Below the pieces are notes generated by a model. It had not been told where the DNA came from, did no database searches, and saw only the letters and a list, made by a program, of their open reading frames with translations. The position numbers were made by a program, and so were the translations under genes. Source: a virus. From it: DNA of 44,101 nt. Below are positions 1 to 7,591 of the stretch, one piece after another; position 1 is the stretch's first letter, and each line of letters opens with the position of its first letter. The DNA is taken from IMG/VR virus record IMGVR_UViG_3300037541_000077, positions 1 through 44,101 of that record. The stretch is one strand, 5' to 3'.

Positions 1-247
1 AGGGACATCCTTCAATGTAGCCAGAAGTTTTGTTATTTCGCTTAGGAGTAAATTCCGATCCTGCAACGAGAGGGTGCCGTTCTCGTAGTAATCTTGTACT
101 AGACTCCAACTCGCTTCTGAGAACTGATTCAAGTTCATAAGCCTGTTGTTCGTCAAAGTACCAGCCATGAAGTTCTTGTTTAGTTAGTATCTCTGCTACC
201 TTGTGCTCTAGCGTGAGCCAGTCAGGTAGGGGTGGAAATGTTTGCAT
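1..247 (-). CDS. DNA polymerase I-like, start of the polymerase part (second frame, runs off the window)
   Basis: This is the continuation of the T7 gp5-like DNA polymerase in the -1 frame relative to the exonuclease ORF at 208..729. Reading from an ATG at 247, it gives MQTFPPLPDWLTLEHKVAEI and goes on to a KRNNKTSGYIEGCP segment, which resembles the region of T7-like polymerases between exonuclease and palm. It stays open to position 1, where one base of a new codon remains. The C-terminal part of the same gene is at 43569..44101. The ATG has no clear Shine-Dalgarno, so this is either the product of a frameshift at 250-256, a separately translated polymerase subunit, or the result of a 1-base sequence error. 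Partial. Confidence 0.8.
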   Translation of the reverse strand, partial: MQTFPPLPDWLTLEHKVAEILTKQELHGWYFDEQQAYELESVLRSELESSTRLLRERHPLVAGSEFTPKRNNKTSGYIEGCP

Positions 248-729
248 AGTTTTTTTGTTACTACAACGTCTTGAACACAGTAATCCTCCATATCTTGAGA
301 CCATTCTTTCCAGTCTGTAGACTTGGCAAATGATCCTTTGTATTCACCCAACCTATACCCGTAGGATTCAAGACTGTGGCGTCCATACATTTGGAGCGGC
401 ATATGTTTCCAGTTATGTTTCCTATCAATATTTAATAGGTCAGCATGATAAAGACGTGATAGCAACAATGTGTCAATAACTACCTCTGGTGGTTTAAACC
501 AGTTATAAAGCTTCTGTATTGCTGGTATGTCATACCCAATGATGTTATGACCGACAATACAATTGGCTTCTTCTAATCTGCTGATACCCCTGACAATAGG
601 CTCTTTACTGCCTTCATCGTTGTATACCACAGTTTGATCATTCTCGTAATCATAGATGACCAGACAGTGAATGCAGGTAAGATCATACAGAAGTCCGTTT
701 GTCTCTAAGTCAAAGATAAGAGAAGACAT
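208..729 (-). CDS. DNA polymerase, 3'-5' exonuclease part (T7 gp5-like)
   Basis: Proofreading exonuclease domain of a family A replicative DNA polymerase, 173 aa in this frame. Visible motifs: Exo I DLETNG at the N terminus (catalytic Asp/Glu), Exo II GHNIIGYDIPA, and Exo III YCVQDVVVTKK near the end, so all catalytic acidic residues lie in this ORF. T7 gp5 is about 700 aa in one chain. Here the frame closes 44 codons after Exo III starts to fade, while the polymerase sequence continues in the -1 frame. The ATG at 729 directly follows the TGA of the small gene at 730..897. Role: genome replication with the primase-helicase and SSB encoded upstream. Confidence 0.9.
   Translation of the reverse strand: MSSLIFDLETNGLLYDLTCIHCLVIYDYENDQTVVYNDEGSKEPIVRGISRLEEANCIVGHNIIGYDIPAIQKLYNWFKPPEVVIDTLLLSRLYHADLLNIDRKHNWKHMPLQMYGRHSLESYGYRLGEYKGSFAKSTDWKEWSQDMEDYCVQDVVVTKKLCKHFHPYLTGSR
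250..256 (-). other. Seven-A slippery site in DNA polymerase gene
   Basis: On the minus strand the exonuclease frame reads ACA AAA AAA CTA, i.e. A AAA AAA in the phase needed for a -1 tandem slip. After such a slip translation continues ACT ATG CAA ACA into the polymerase frame. No obvious downstream stem-loop was seen. A single missing A in the assembly would give the same picture. Confidence 0.55.
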
Positions 730-897
730 TCAACGGCCAGTCCAACGATATGTCTTATCGACAAACTGTGCCCTTGCTACAGCCTCAGGAGTAGGTGGTT
801 TCGGGGCTTGAAGCACCTTTCCAGTAGGAAAATGAAAATATCGCTCACCATTAGAAGTCGGTGGTAGCGTCGAACTCTTGTTCTGGTTGAGTTTCAT
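730..897 (-). CDS. Small hypothetical protein between primase-helicase and DNA polymerase
   Basis: A 55-aa ORF starting at ATG 897 (an in-frame ATG also lies at 921). It overlaps the end of the primase-helicase by 47 nt and stops immediately before the polymerase ATG (TGA then ATG). It contains a GERYFHFPTGKVLQAP segment and ends DKTYRWTGR. I do not recognise a family. The tight packing, and the fact that it fills what would otherwise be a 120-nt gap in a very compact operon, support it as a gene. No clear ribosome binding site was seen. Confidence 0.5.
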   Translation of the reverse strand: MKLNQNKSSTLPPTSNGERYFHFPTGKVLQAPKPPTPEAVARAQFVDKTYRWTGR

Positions 898-2431
898 TGA
901 ATTTACAGGTGGATAAATCATAACTTAGATTACACGCGATGCCAACTTCGCCTGAATAGCGATTCTTGAGGACTCTAACAGTTGTATCAGACTGTTTGCC
1001 TGTACTCTGTTGATCTCGTTCAAGGGCAATAACTCCGTCAGAGAGTTGTGCAATTGCTGCACTTCCGCGCAACTGTCCAAGTGTAACACGTGCTCCTTCC
1101 TCATGGTTAGTGTCGTTAGATGTTCGCCTGAGGTGGGAGACGAGGAACAATGCGATGCCTGTACGCTCTACAAGAGAACGCAGGCGGGTCATGGTGGTGT
1201 CAATCATGCGACGTTCATCGCCATCAAGACCACTCAACAAGATTGAGAGGTGATCTAGAAAGATGATCCGCGCATCAAGACCTGTTGCCAAGTATTCAAT
1301 TCGGTTGTAGATGAGATCAGGATCAAAAGAACCAAAGCCATCGAAAAGAAAGAGATTCCAGACAGCAAGAGTATCCTGATACGCTTGGGTGAGAGTAGAT
1401 CGGTCATGTTCTCCAAGGTGTAGTGATTTACCAACTGCTGCGGACATCAGTCCGAGAGCTGTTCTGCGATTTGACTCTTCGAGAGCCAGGTATCCAACTC
1501 GTTCACCGGAATTGAGAAGGTGAGTTGCCAACTCTCTACAGAAGCTGGATTTACCAATGCCAGATCCTGCAGTAATTGTAACAAGCTCGCCGTATCGGAT
1601 CCCGTGAAGTTTATGCTGTAGTCCGGCGAAAGGGTAGTCATGATCAGCGGGTGGTGTAGGTGTGGTTACAAGTTCTAGGAGTGATTTCCCATCAACGATC
1701 CCATCTGGACGATAAGGTTTTGCATTCCAAATAGCCTCACGAATTGCTTGAGAGTCATCGGCAACGATGGCGTCTGACGCATCTTTGTAACCATCCGGGA
1801 GCGATGCAATCTTGCACTTGCCAGGTGGCAATACGCTTGCTGCTTCCTCCGTCGCCTTACGGCCTGCCTCGTCATTATCGAAGAGCAGGACAATCTCCTC
1901 GTAACCCTGGAGCCAGGGGATAGCCCGTTGAATCGACTTCTTGGCCGCTGCGGCACCGCTAGGTAAAGATACCATCGGCCACCCCGGCATAGCCTCTTGA
2001 CATGAAGCTGCATCGAGTTCTCCTTCTGTAATGACAACTCGTTTTCCATGGGAGGGAAACAAATGTTGTCCAAAGAGGGTACCTGGGACTGTCCCTTCAT
2101 AGGTGAATACTTTGTCTTTAGTTTTTACTTTACAACCTTCAAGTACTCCAGACTCGCTGAAATAATAGAAGCGTAGAACGTCTCCGTCTTTGTGGATTCT
2201 GTATTTTTGACAGACTTTTTCGGAGATTCGTCGTTTCTGCAGCCGTTCGGCTGAGCCACGTAATTGTACATTGGTGGACATTTTATGAGTGTGAACAAGT
2301 TCTTCGGTGTGACCGTAAGCATTACAGGCAAAACAAAAAGTGTGGCCATCAGAGTACAAAGAATTTGCATCTGATGACCCACAGTTGTCACACGGCAAGT
2401 GCCTCACGAACTCGGACTCGGAGTTCTGCAT
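851..2431 (-). CDS. Primase-helicase (T7 gp4-like)
   Basis: Bifunctional replicative primase and hexameric 5'-3' helicase. From the chosen start (MQNSES at 2431; ATGs at 2437 and 2470 also exist) the order is: zinc ribbon CDNCG...CFAC at about residues 14-36, matching T7 gp4A; TOPRIM part with ITEGELDA and LLFDNDEAG; RecA-type helicase with Walker A GSGIGKSS and Walker B IIFLDHLS. The protein ends in an acidic tail closing with Phe (ATTDF), like the T7 gp4 tail that contacts the polymerase. The start was chosen because T7 gp4 has only a short leader before the zinc ribbon. Neighbours are SSB, endonuclease and DNA polymerase, the usual T7 replication block. Confidence 0.95.
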   Translation of the reverse strand: MQNSESEFVRHLPCDNCGSSDANSLYSDGHTFCFACNAYGHTEELVHTHKMSTNVQLRGSAERLQKRRISEKVCQKYRIHKDGDVLRFYYFSESGVLEGCKVKTKDKVFTYEGTVPGTLFGQHLFPSHGKRVVITEGELDAASCQEAMPGWPMVSLPSGAAAAKKSIQRAIPWLQGYEEIVLLFDNDEAGRKATEEAASVLPPGKCKIASLPDGYKDASDAIVADDSQAIREAIWNAKPYRPDGIVDGKSLLELVTTPTPPADHDYPFAGLQHKLHGIRYGELVTITAGSGIGKSSFCRELATHLLNSGERVGYLALEESNRRTALGLMSAAVGKSLHLGEHDRSTLTQAYQDTLAVWNLFLFDGFGSFDPDLIYNRIEYLATGLDARIIFLDHLSILLSGLDGDERRMIDTTMTRLRSLVERTGIALFLVSHLRRTSNDTNHEEGARVTLGQLRGSAAIAQLSDGVIALERDQQSTGKQSDTTVRVLKNRYSGEVGIACNLSYDLSTCKFNETQPEQEFDATTDF

Positions 2432-2612
2432 ATGCATTTGCTTGTTGTTCGTGATAATCAAACCAATCATTCAGTGCGATATAAAAACCGCTCAGAATGT
2501 TTTCTGCAGTTGACGGGATTTTATCATCTCCATCAGCCAGATCTACATCAGCTAAAATGTCACTGAATTGTTCAGCGTAAAATTCGGGAGTACCGTAAGT
2601 CAGGTGAGCCAT
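2388..2612 (-). CDS. Small acidic hypothetical protein
   Basis: A 74-aa ORF starting MAHLTYGTPEFYAEQF and ending RVREALAV. It overlaps the end of the endonuclease gene by 13 nt and the start of the primase-helicase by 44 nt. An upstream ATG at 2642 would lengthen it by 10 residues, but the short form begins with a phrase I associate with small conserved proteins of marine cyanophages (memory, not checked). It is predicted to be mostly helical and acidic. Function unknown. Confidence 0.65.
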   Translation of the reverse strand: MAHLTYGTPEFYAEQFSDILADVDLADGDDKIPSTAENILSGFYIALNDWFDYHEQQANAYAELRVRVREALAV

Positions 2613-2950
2613 TTGAGTGGAATTTCGGTGTATGAAGTCCATGGAAAGCCGTGCTTATCACACCACTTTGCATAGGTGGTTTTGGACCCTTTGTAGATTT
2701 TATTAAAGGGTGCTTGAAAGACGAAGCGAATATCTAACTCGGGATTGCTCTTCTTCACTGCGATCATCTTGCGGCGATCCTCGCTTGTCAGGCGTCCTTT
2801 CACTTCTAGAAAGACACCATTCGGCAAAAGAAAGTCTGGCAGGTAATTGCATTCAAGAACGTAAGCAAGTTTACGTGATTCGTATTCGTAGTTAACTTTC
2901 AAGCTGGAGAGAAGATCAGCAACCTTCTCTTCCAAGCCTGATCTAAACAT
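2600..2950 (-). CDS. Endonuclease I, Holliday junction resolvase (T7 gp3-like)
   Basis: A 116-aa homologue of T7 endonuclease I, which cuts branched DNA and helps degrade host DNA for nucleotide recycling. The PD-(D/E)XK-type active site is visible: Glu in RSGLEEKV, Asp in NYLPDF, and Glu and Lys in FLEVKGR. Its length is close to the 149-aa T7 protein, slightly shorter. It shares one base with the SSB stop codon at 2950. The preceding gene encodes SSB and the following ones the small acidic protein and the primase-helicase, in the T7 order gp2.5-gp3-gp4. Confidence 0.93.
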   Translation of the reverse strand: MFRSGLEEKVADLLSSLKVNYEYESRKLAYVLECNYLPDFLLPNGVFLEVKGRLTSEDRRKMIAVKKSNPELDIRFVFQAPFNKIYKGSKTTYAKWCDKHGFPWTSYTEIPLKWLT

Positions 2951-3519
2951 CAGAAGTCATCATCTTCTGCTACATCAGCAGACGGAGTGACAACAGGATC
3001 GTTAGACTTGAACCCTTTGGTTTGACCGAACAGTGCGGCCACTTCAGTTTCACCCATGTCACCAGCATCTACGCCAGCAGAACTATTGAGTGCAACAACT
3101 TGAATACCCACAAGCTTGAGAGTGGTGCCGTAAGTAACACCATCCTTCAGGATGTAGGGTTTCTGGCGGAATGCCAGCTTAACTTTAGACCCACTGTACA
3201 AAGGCAGTGAATCATCAGTGACAGGTGTACCTTCCGTGTCTACCACAGGAGGACGAGTCTCTTCATTCCAAGAGAACTTAACCTTGTACTTACCTTCAGA
3301 CACCTCTTCCCAAGGCTCAGGCTTGAGAGTAGAACGCTTAGGGTTCTTGAGTTTAGATTCAGCCCACTTGATAGTTTCAGTGCGATCCTGCTCCAAAACT
3401 TCAACAAGCTTATCGTTGATCAGTGCGCTAAGCGAGTACCCAAACTTGCTGGGTTTCAGAATAGCTTGGTAACCCTCAAGGACAACAGGCTCTTGGGTGA
3501 TGTGTACGGTTTGTGCCAT
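2950..3519 (-). CDS. Single-stranded DNA-binding protein (T7 gp2.5-like)
   Basis: A 189-aa protein in the place of T7 gp2.5, coating single-stranded DNA at the fork. Its middle is a beta-rich OB-fold type sequence (SKVKLAFRQKPYILKDG..). The C terminus ends in a short acidic tail closing with Phe (AEDDDF), a hallmark of gp2.5-type SSBs used to contact polymerase and helicase. The primase-helicase here also ends in an acidic tail with final Phe, consistent with competition for the same polymerase surface (inference). Start ATG at 3519 overlaps the RNA polymerase stop by 1 nt. Confidence 0.88.
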   Translation of the reverse strand: MAQTVHITQEPVVLEGYQAILKPSKFGYSLSALINDKLVEVLEQDRTETIKWAESKLKNPKRSTLKPEPWEEVSEGKYKVKFSWNEETRPPVVDTEGTPVTDDSLPLYSGSKVKLAFRQKPYILKDGVTYGTTLKLVGIQVVALNSSAGVDAGDMGETEVAALFGQTKGFKSNDPVVTPSADVAEDDDF

Positions 3520-5855
3520 TAACAGAAAAAGTAGGTGGATTCAATCACTGACTCCGGTTCAAGGTTGCCAATGATCGGTGGTTTAGATTCCGCACCTATT
3601 TGAGATGCGAAATCAGTTAAGTAATCATGCTCTGCGAACAGGTGCATGTAAGTCTCCCTTACAATAGAAGAAAGGGAAGACATGTCAGTAGCCCTACATA
3701 ACACGGAATCGTGGATGAGAGCAATTGGTGCATCAAAGCGTGGGACACTCAGGTGTAACAGGCTAGCGTCAAGGCTGTGAATAAGATTAGGTGCTGTTGC
3801 GTTCTTGTGGTGAAGTAGGTCAACCTCATCTGTATCACCTACAGCAACCTGCATCTTGCAACGACCAAGAAGTTGAAGTTCAAGAGACACTAGCTCTTTC
3901 TTATTCAGTTTTTGATGAACGACAAACCCTGAAGGTGTTGTCCATTCTAAGAAGTCCTTGCCGTTTTTAATGGCTGTTGTTACTTCCTGCTCAATCCATG
4001 ACATAACAGCCATGGGACCAGGTACGACAACATCCATAGCATTCCTTACAGCTTTAACAGTATCAGTAAGATCTTCCTTACTAATCTCTACACCCTTTTC
4101 AGCAAGTGCATCACGAATGTAACCACGATTGCTGTAAGGTTTAGCATTGTAGGGTACGGTCATAACTACCCTTTTGACCACTTTTCTATCCATGTAAGAT
4201 TGGATAGATTTGGGACAATTAGGAGTAGCTACTTCACTTACTACCTTGTACGCATCCTGTGGATGATCACCAGGTAGGACATTTACTAGACGTGCGGTGG
4301 ACTTATCCCTAGCTAATCCTGCCAAGATCTGAAGACCTGAACAAGTAGCATCGGTTGCCACCATAAGACGTGTGAACTGCCTATCGGCAATTACGACACA
4401 ATGATAGTACTCATCTACAGCTGCTAGGAACTGCCAAGGTTCCTCTACATTCTCCCAAAGGTGTAAATTACCAACGGGATCTGTGGCTATGAGTGTGAAT
4501 AATTCATGGTTATTTTTTGCCCATTCAATACGCTCAACCATCGGTGCTTTATCAAGACCGTATGTAGTAGCTACTTGAAAGGCTAACCATTCATCTGATT
4601 CATCAGTTGTATATGACCCCTCTGCAAAGACTAACAAACTTTTTCCAAAGTCTGTATCTTGTGGAGTAAGAAAGGCAGGAATAGGATACGCTCTACCTCT
4701 GTAATCAAAAGACCACGGTATATAGAACTTAGGTACGTCCTTGAACCTTTTCACTGCCTCCATTGTCATCCTTGTACGACAAGATTTCTTAAACTCTTGT
4801 GCGTTCAGATTCATTGTCTGAGCAGCCTCTTGTCTGTACTTCTTACGAGACTCAATGTTCTCTGCAATGTCTACAGGTTTAGGAGGTAGTTCATGATTGA
4901 CAATGGGGAGGAACTTACCTACTGCTCGTTCCAATCTATCTAGTTCTTCCGCAACCTCTACAATAAAAGGATTTAGAGTAAAGGCGACCTTCTGAATCTT
5001 GTTCAGAAACTCGATAGGGGTTTCTCCCTGTATACGGGTGGGATGTCCACGCCTCACCATGTCATGACCACGCATCACCTCGTTAAGGAGATAACCACCA
5101 GCACGATCATTAGTCCAATCGTTAGGTTCAATCAGCATCGGCCAAGCAAGAGGAGCAAACAGTTCTGCATCCTTCATCACTTCATCCTTGATGGATATGA
5201 ACTCAGGTGTGGGAGTTACATAGTTATTTGTCTTACGTCCTTCCCGTCTAAGTTCTTTAGTGAACCAATGTGATTCATGGATAATACAATCAAGTAACCA
5301 ACCACCAAGTTTTACGCGGTTAGCCCTACCCCAAGCATCCCATTTTACATCCACAGTATTCATAGGTCTGCGGATGTTCGTGAGACGTTGATGTGTGCCG
5401 CTGGAAGAGTGCCAATACTTCTTTTTGAGTACGTTCAACAGTCCAGGTGCTGAACGCTCGTAGAAGCGCATCTGGCACTCACTTTCAACCGCTTGGCCGA
5501 TTGCATCACATACGTTAGTTAGCTGGTCGCTACCCTCTTTAAAGGAGAATACTTTATCGAAGGTAAGCTTGAGTGCAATAGCTGCTGATGCTAACGGTTC
5601 AAGCTGTGATACATACTCCTTAACAACCTGGAATTGATGACCAGTTCCACGTGTTAAGCGATCATGTGAAGTCTCCTCAATACGTCTAACCACAAGAGGC
5701 AAGAGCATATCGATAGAAGCAATGCCATATACACTAGCTGATGCATAACTCTTCTCCTCAAGATCCTGTGTGTTCTTGTGTAATCTCTTGAGTCCTTGAG
5801 CTATTTGATCACGCTCAAGTTGTACTTGTTCGTCGATCTCAGCTGGTGTAGGCAT
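3519..5855 (-). CDS. Single-subunit DNA-dependent RNA polymerase (T7 gp1-like)
   Basis: 778 aa, shorter than T7 RNA polymerase (883 aa) and close to the size I remember for the marine cyanophage Syn5 enzyme. Palm and finger motifs are visible: motif A VATDATCSGLQ with the catalytic Asp, motif B VVKRVVMTVPYNAKPY with the Lys and the Tyr that discriminates NTPs, and motif C ALIHDSV with the second catalytic Asp. The chain ends YFFC, an aromatic foot comparable to FAFA in T7. It overlaps the preceding 49-aa gene by 17 nt and has SSB directly downstream. A 21-bp sequence that probably is its own promoter lies inside the gene at 5026-5046. Confidence 0.97.
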   Translation of the reverse strand: MPTPAEIDEQVQLERDQIAQGLKRLHKNTQDLEEKSYASASVYGIASIDMLLPLVVRRIEETSHDRLTRGTGHQFQVVKEYVSQLEPLASAAIALKLTFDKVFSFKEGSDQLTNVCDAIGQAVESECQMRFYERSAPGLLNVLKKKYWHSSSGTHQRLTNIRRPMNTVDVKWDAWGRANRVKLGGWLLDCIIHESHWFTKELRREGRKTNNYVTPTPEFISIKDEVMKDAELFAPLAWPMLIEPNDWTNDRAGGYLLNEVMRGHDMVRRGHPTRIQGETPIEFLNKIQKVAFTLNPFIVEVAEELDRLERAVGKFLPIVNHELPPKPVDIAENIESRKKYRQEAAQTMNLNAQEFKKSCRTRMTMEAVKRFKDVPKFYIPWSFDYRGRAYPIPAFLTPQDTDFGKSLLVFAEGSYTTDESDEWLAFQVATTYGLDKAPMVERIEWAKNNHELFTLIATDPVGNLHLWENVEEPWQFLAAVDEYYHCVVIADRQFTRLMVATDATCSGLQILAGLARDKSTARLVNVLPGDHPQDAYKVVSEVATPNCPKSIQSYMDRKVVKRVVMTVPYNAKPYSNRGYIRDALAEKGVEISKEDLTDTVKAVRNAMDVVVPGPMAVMSWIEQEVTTAIKNGKDFLEWTTPSGFVVHQKLNKKELVSLELQLLGRCKMQVAVGDTDEVDLLHHKNATAPNLIHSLDASLLHLSVPRFDAPIALIHDSVLCRATDMSSLSSIVRETYMHLFAEHDYLTDFASQIGAESKPPIIGNLEPESVIESTYFFC
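5026..5046 (-). promoter_or_regulatory. Candidate phage promoter, copy 1 (inside RNA polymerase gene)
   Basis: Minus-strand sequence begins ACATCCCACCCGTATACAGG and is followed by GGAGAAA; all 21 bases recur at 9875-9895. The core CACCCGTA matches part of the Syn5 RNA polymerase promoter as I remember it, and the GGGAGA resembles the initial transcribed bases of T7 class III promoters. Location in the 5' third of the polymerase gene suggests a promoter reading into the replication genes. Inference from repeat and similarity. Confidence 0.6.
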
Positions 5856-5988
5856 AGGCAGTCTCGATAGTATCAGTGTCGTCAGCGAGTTGTTCCATCA
5901 TCAAAGAGATGATTTCATCACGATTAGGATGACCAATAAGTTCATCACACAATTCATGAAGGCGACGAAAATACACTTTAGTCTTCAT
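5839..5988 (-). CDS. Small hypothetical protein upstream of RNA polymerase
   Basis: A 49-aa ORF reading MKTKVYFRRLHELCDELIGH and ending TAYAYTS. It starts at 5988, 9 nt after a GGAG; an ATG two codons earlier (5994) is possible but too close to the GGAG. It overlaps the end of the preceding gene by 11 nt and the RNA polymerase start by 17 nt, suggesting coupled translation. Predicted helical, no known domain recognised. It may be one of the short early host-takeover proteins typical of this position (inference from position only). Confidence 0.6.
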   Translation of the reverse strand: MKTKVYFRRLHELCDELIGHPNRDEIISLMMEQLADDTDTIETAYAYTS

Positions 5989-6292
5989 CTTCATAGTCTC
6001 CGCAAGTAAGGTGGTGGATTGCAGCATGATCACAGACAGTAAACTCAATGTCAGGTGTACGTAGAAGTTGTTGAACTTTATTCTGTGCTGCACCTTCCTT
6101 CATGTAAACGTGCTCTTTGATCTTATAAGTCTTTGAGTCACGTACACGAATGATACAACATACAGACGAAGGTAACTCCCAACCGGCTACCTTCCAATCC
6201 ATAATCTCTTCAAAGGTATGTTGCTCGAACGCATCATCTGGTGCGTCCTTGTACATATCGTAGTTGTTTGGATAGTAACGCTTACCACTCAT
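5978..6292 (-). CDS. Early hypothetical protein, 104 aa
   Basis: Starts MSGKRYYPNNYDMYKDAPDD; another in-frame ATG lies five codons upstream at 6307, and neither has a good Shine-Dalgarno. The middle (VAGWELPSSVCCIIRVRD) and the C-terminal part with Cys and His residues (EFTVCDHAAIHHLTCGDY) look like a compact folded domain, possibly metal-binding, but CxH/HHxxxC spacing is irregular and I assign no family. It overlaps neighbours on both sides, in the early block between the genome left end and RNA polymerase. Confidence 0.65.
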   Translation of the reverse strand: MSGKRYYPNNYDMYKDAPDDAFEQHTFEEIMDWKVAGWELPSSVCCIIRVRDSKTYKIKEHVYMKEGAAQNKVQQLLRTPDIEFTVCDHAAIHHLTCGDYEDED

Positions 6293-6443
6293 CTTGTTGT
6301 TTAACATTTAGTAGTTGATCGTTGCGTTCACGGGACAACTCTAAAGCCCGCCATGCAGCAGACTCAGAATCGGGTGCTAAGAGATACCAAACACCTGAAC
6401 GTAGTGTCACTTCGTATTCACGAAGGCTGTGAGTGTGAACCAT
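6282..6443 (-). CDS. Early hypothetical protein, 53 aa
   Basis: Starts MVHTHSLREYEVTLRSGVWY at 6443, preceded by AAAGG nine bases upstream, which decides against the longer version starting at 6512. The first half looks like a small beta structure and the second half (SAAWRALELSRERNDQLL) like a helix. It overlaps the upstream gene by 26 nt and the downstream one by 11 nt. No family recognised. Confidence 0.6.
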   Translation of the reverse strand: MVHTHSLREYEVTLRSGVWYLLAPDSESAAWRALELSRERNDQLLNVKQQDEW

Positions 6444-6678
6444 TTGTTTTACCTTTGCGGGTAGATGTGGTACGTGTAGGTGTAGGTTCCACTGGTGTTT
6501 CGTTGCGCTCAACTACGTCCATGCCTAAAGACTGCACGTACGCATCATGGAACTCATTACGCAGCAGTTTGTACTGCTCAATCGTAGCAACATCACCTAC
6601 ACTTTCGTAGTTATGTAGCCATGCTTCGACTGCATTAAGTAGCAGCCACTCACGGGATCGAAGTAGTTGTTCAGTCAT
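6418..6678 (-). CDS. Early hypothetical protein, 86 aa, with basic Ser/Thr-rich tail
   Basis: Starts MTEQLLRSREWLLLNAVEAW. The first 55 residues are helical; the last 30 are low-complexity with Pro, Thr, Arg and Lys (TPTRTTSTRKGKTNGSHSQPS), which suggests a flexible nucleic-acid-contacting tail (inference). It overlaps the preceding 61-aa gene by 4 nt (ATGA). Both genes begin with MTEQ. Function unknown. Confidence 0.65.
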   Translation of the reverse strand: MTEQLLRSREWLLLNAVEAWLHNYESVGDVATIEQYKLLRNEFHDAYVQSLGMDVVERNETPVEPTPTRTTSTRKGKTNGSHSQPS

Positions 6679-6860
6679 TCAGCAAACTCCAATGCAAGGG
6701 ATTTAAATTCATCAAGCCAGCCACTAATAAGACCAGCCTCCTCCTCAGTTACATGCTGCATAATGTCATCATTACAACATGCACGATTGAGTACCTTGAT
6801 GATAGGTTTAAACTCATCAGGGAATGTAGGTACTTTGATTGCAGTGGATTGTTCAGTCAT
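6675..6860 (-). CDS. Early hypothetical protein, 61 aa
   Basis: Starts MTEQSTAIKVPTFPDEFKPI at 6860 with a good Shine-Dalgarno (AGGAG, 8 nt upstream, inside the end of the preceding gene). It is an acidic helical protein with a CC pair in the middle (NRACCNDDIM). It shares a 4-nt overlap with the next gene. No domain recognised. Its position among the first genes suggests an early host-modifying role, which is inference only. Confidence 0.65.
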   Translation of the reverse strand: MTEQSTAIKVPTFPDEFKPIIKVLNRACCNDDIMQHVTEEEAGLISGWLDEFKSLALEFAE

Positions 6861-6862
6861 AA

Positions 6863-7036
6863 TTAGAACTCCTTGTAAGTGTGCAGATGTGTGTTCATCG
6901 GGACAACATCAAGGACACGCTCATGTCCTTGTGCTCGTGCATCTCCCATGCTCCATGCTTCCATAACTGAGCGAGCAGTTACATACTCACAGGCGCAAAC
7001 ATCACGCCCCTTGGTGTAAAGAACTTGGTACTGCAT
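6863..7036 (-). CDS. Early hypothetical protein, 57 aa
   Basis: Reads MQYQVLYTKGRDVCACEYVT and ends HTYKEF. Its ATG at 7036 overlaps the stop of the 47-aa gene upstream (TGATG), and its last codons contain the AGGAG used by the next gene. It begins with a beta-strand-like segment with a CAC motif, followed by a helix (ARSVMEAWSMGDARAQGH). Unrecognised family. The layout of tight overlaps on both sides supports it as a real gene. Confidence 0.65.
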   Translation of the reverse strand: MQYQVLYTKGRDVCACEYVTARSVMEAWSMGDARAQGHERVLDVVPMNTHLHTYKEF

Positions 7037-7179
7037 CAAGCTACCTCCGCATCAACGAGAGCAGACTCAAGCATGTCACATCGGTTACCCCATGTGACCT
7101 TGGTGTACATGTCATCAGCAATCATGAGTTGCTCTTCTGCATACTTAAGTTGCTGACGCAAGTATTCAATGTTGGACAT
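7036..7179 (-). CDS. Early small hypothetical protein, 47 aa
   Basis: Starts MSNIEYLRQQLKYAEEQLMI at 7179, with GGAG eight bases upstream. Almost entirely helical with heptad-like spacing of Leu and Ile in the first half, so a short coiled coil is possible. It is the first gene after the structured intergenic element at 7204-7245 and overlaps the next gene in the form TGATG. Function unknown. Confidence 0.65.
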   Translation of the reverse strand: MSNIEYLRQQLKYAEEQLMIADDMYTKVTWGNRCDMLESALVDAEVA

Positions 7180-7203
7180 AACTAACTCCATGTGAAAGAA
7201 CAT

Positions 7204-7245
7204 GTAGCCATTGAGGACTACAGAAACCCATCAACATGTGATGGG
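7204..7245 (-). promoter_or_regulatory. Structured intergenic element, copy 2
   Basis: A perfect 7-bp stem (CCCATCA/TGATGGG, loop of 5, 7227-7245) lies next to the sequence CTACAGAAA (on the plus strand) and an imperfect GTAG..CTAC hairpin (7204-7221). The arrangement repeats that at 7617-7658. On the transcript the 7-bp hairpin is followed by UUUCUG. It could be a weak terminator, a leader structure or an RNase III site such as those between T7 early genes (inference). Confidence 0.4.
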
Positions 7246-7263
7246 AGAGTGTAATCGTCAGGC

Positions 7264-7590
7264 TTAGGCAGCAAGAGCCTCACGCTCAAGCTCATTAACC
7301 ATGTGCTGTGCTTGACACCAGCACTCAACTACACACCACACCATCTCATTCTTGAGGGTGGAGATAGTAGAACCAGTGTCAACAAAGTTCTTCATAGAGA
7401 ACCCGCAATCGTTGAGGTAATCGTAGATCTCATCTTCATACTCATCGAAGAACTTCTCAGTCTCGGAGTAGTAGATGAAACCAGAGACACCTCCGGCGCA
7501 GCCATAGTTGGCTACGTCCTTGATCTCATCAGCGTCATCGAAGCGCTCGGTGAGAGCCTGATGCATGGTACGCATGGTGATGTAAGACAT
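7264..7590 (-). CDS. Early conserved hypothetical protein (DUF7222-like)
   Basis: 108 aa from ATG 7590. Contains the phrase DVANYGCAGGVSGFIYYSET followed by an acidic segment (EYEDEIYDYLNDCGFS), which I recognise from conserved small cyanophage proteins grouped as DUF7222; this family name is from memory. The later start was chosen over 7614 because the repeated leader motif at 7592-7604 ends one base before it, just as at the KTSC gene. Function unknown; position says early expression. Confidence 0.7.
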   Translation of the reverse strand: MSYITMRTMHQALTERFDDADEIKDVANYGCAGGVSGFIYYSETEKFFDEYEDEIYDYLNDCGFSMKNFVDTGSTISTLKNEMVWCVVECWCQAQHMVNELEREALAA

Positions 7591-7591
7591 G

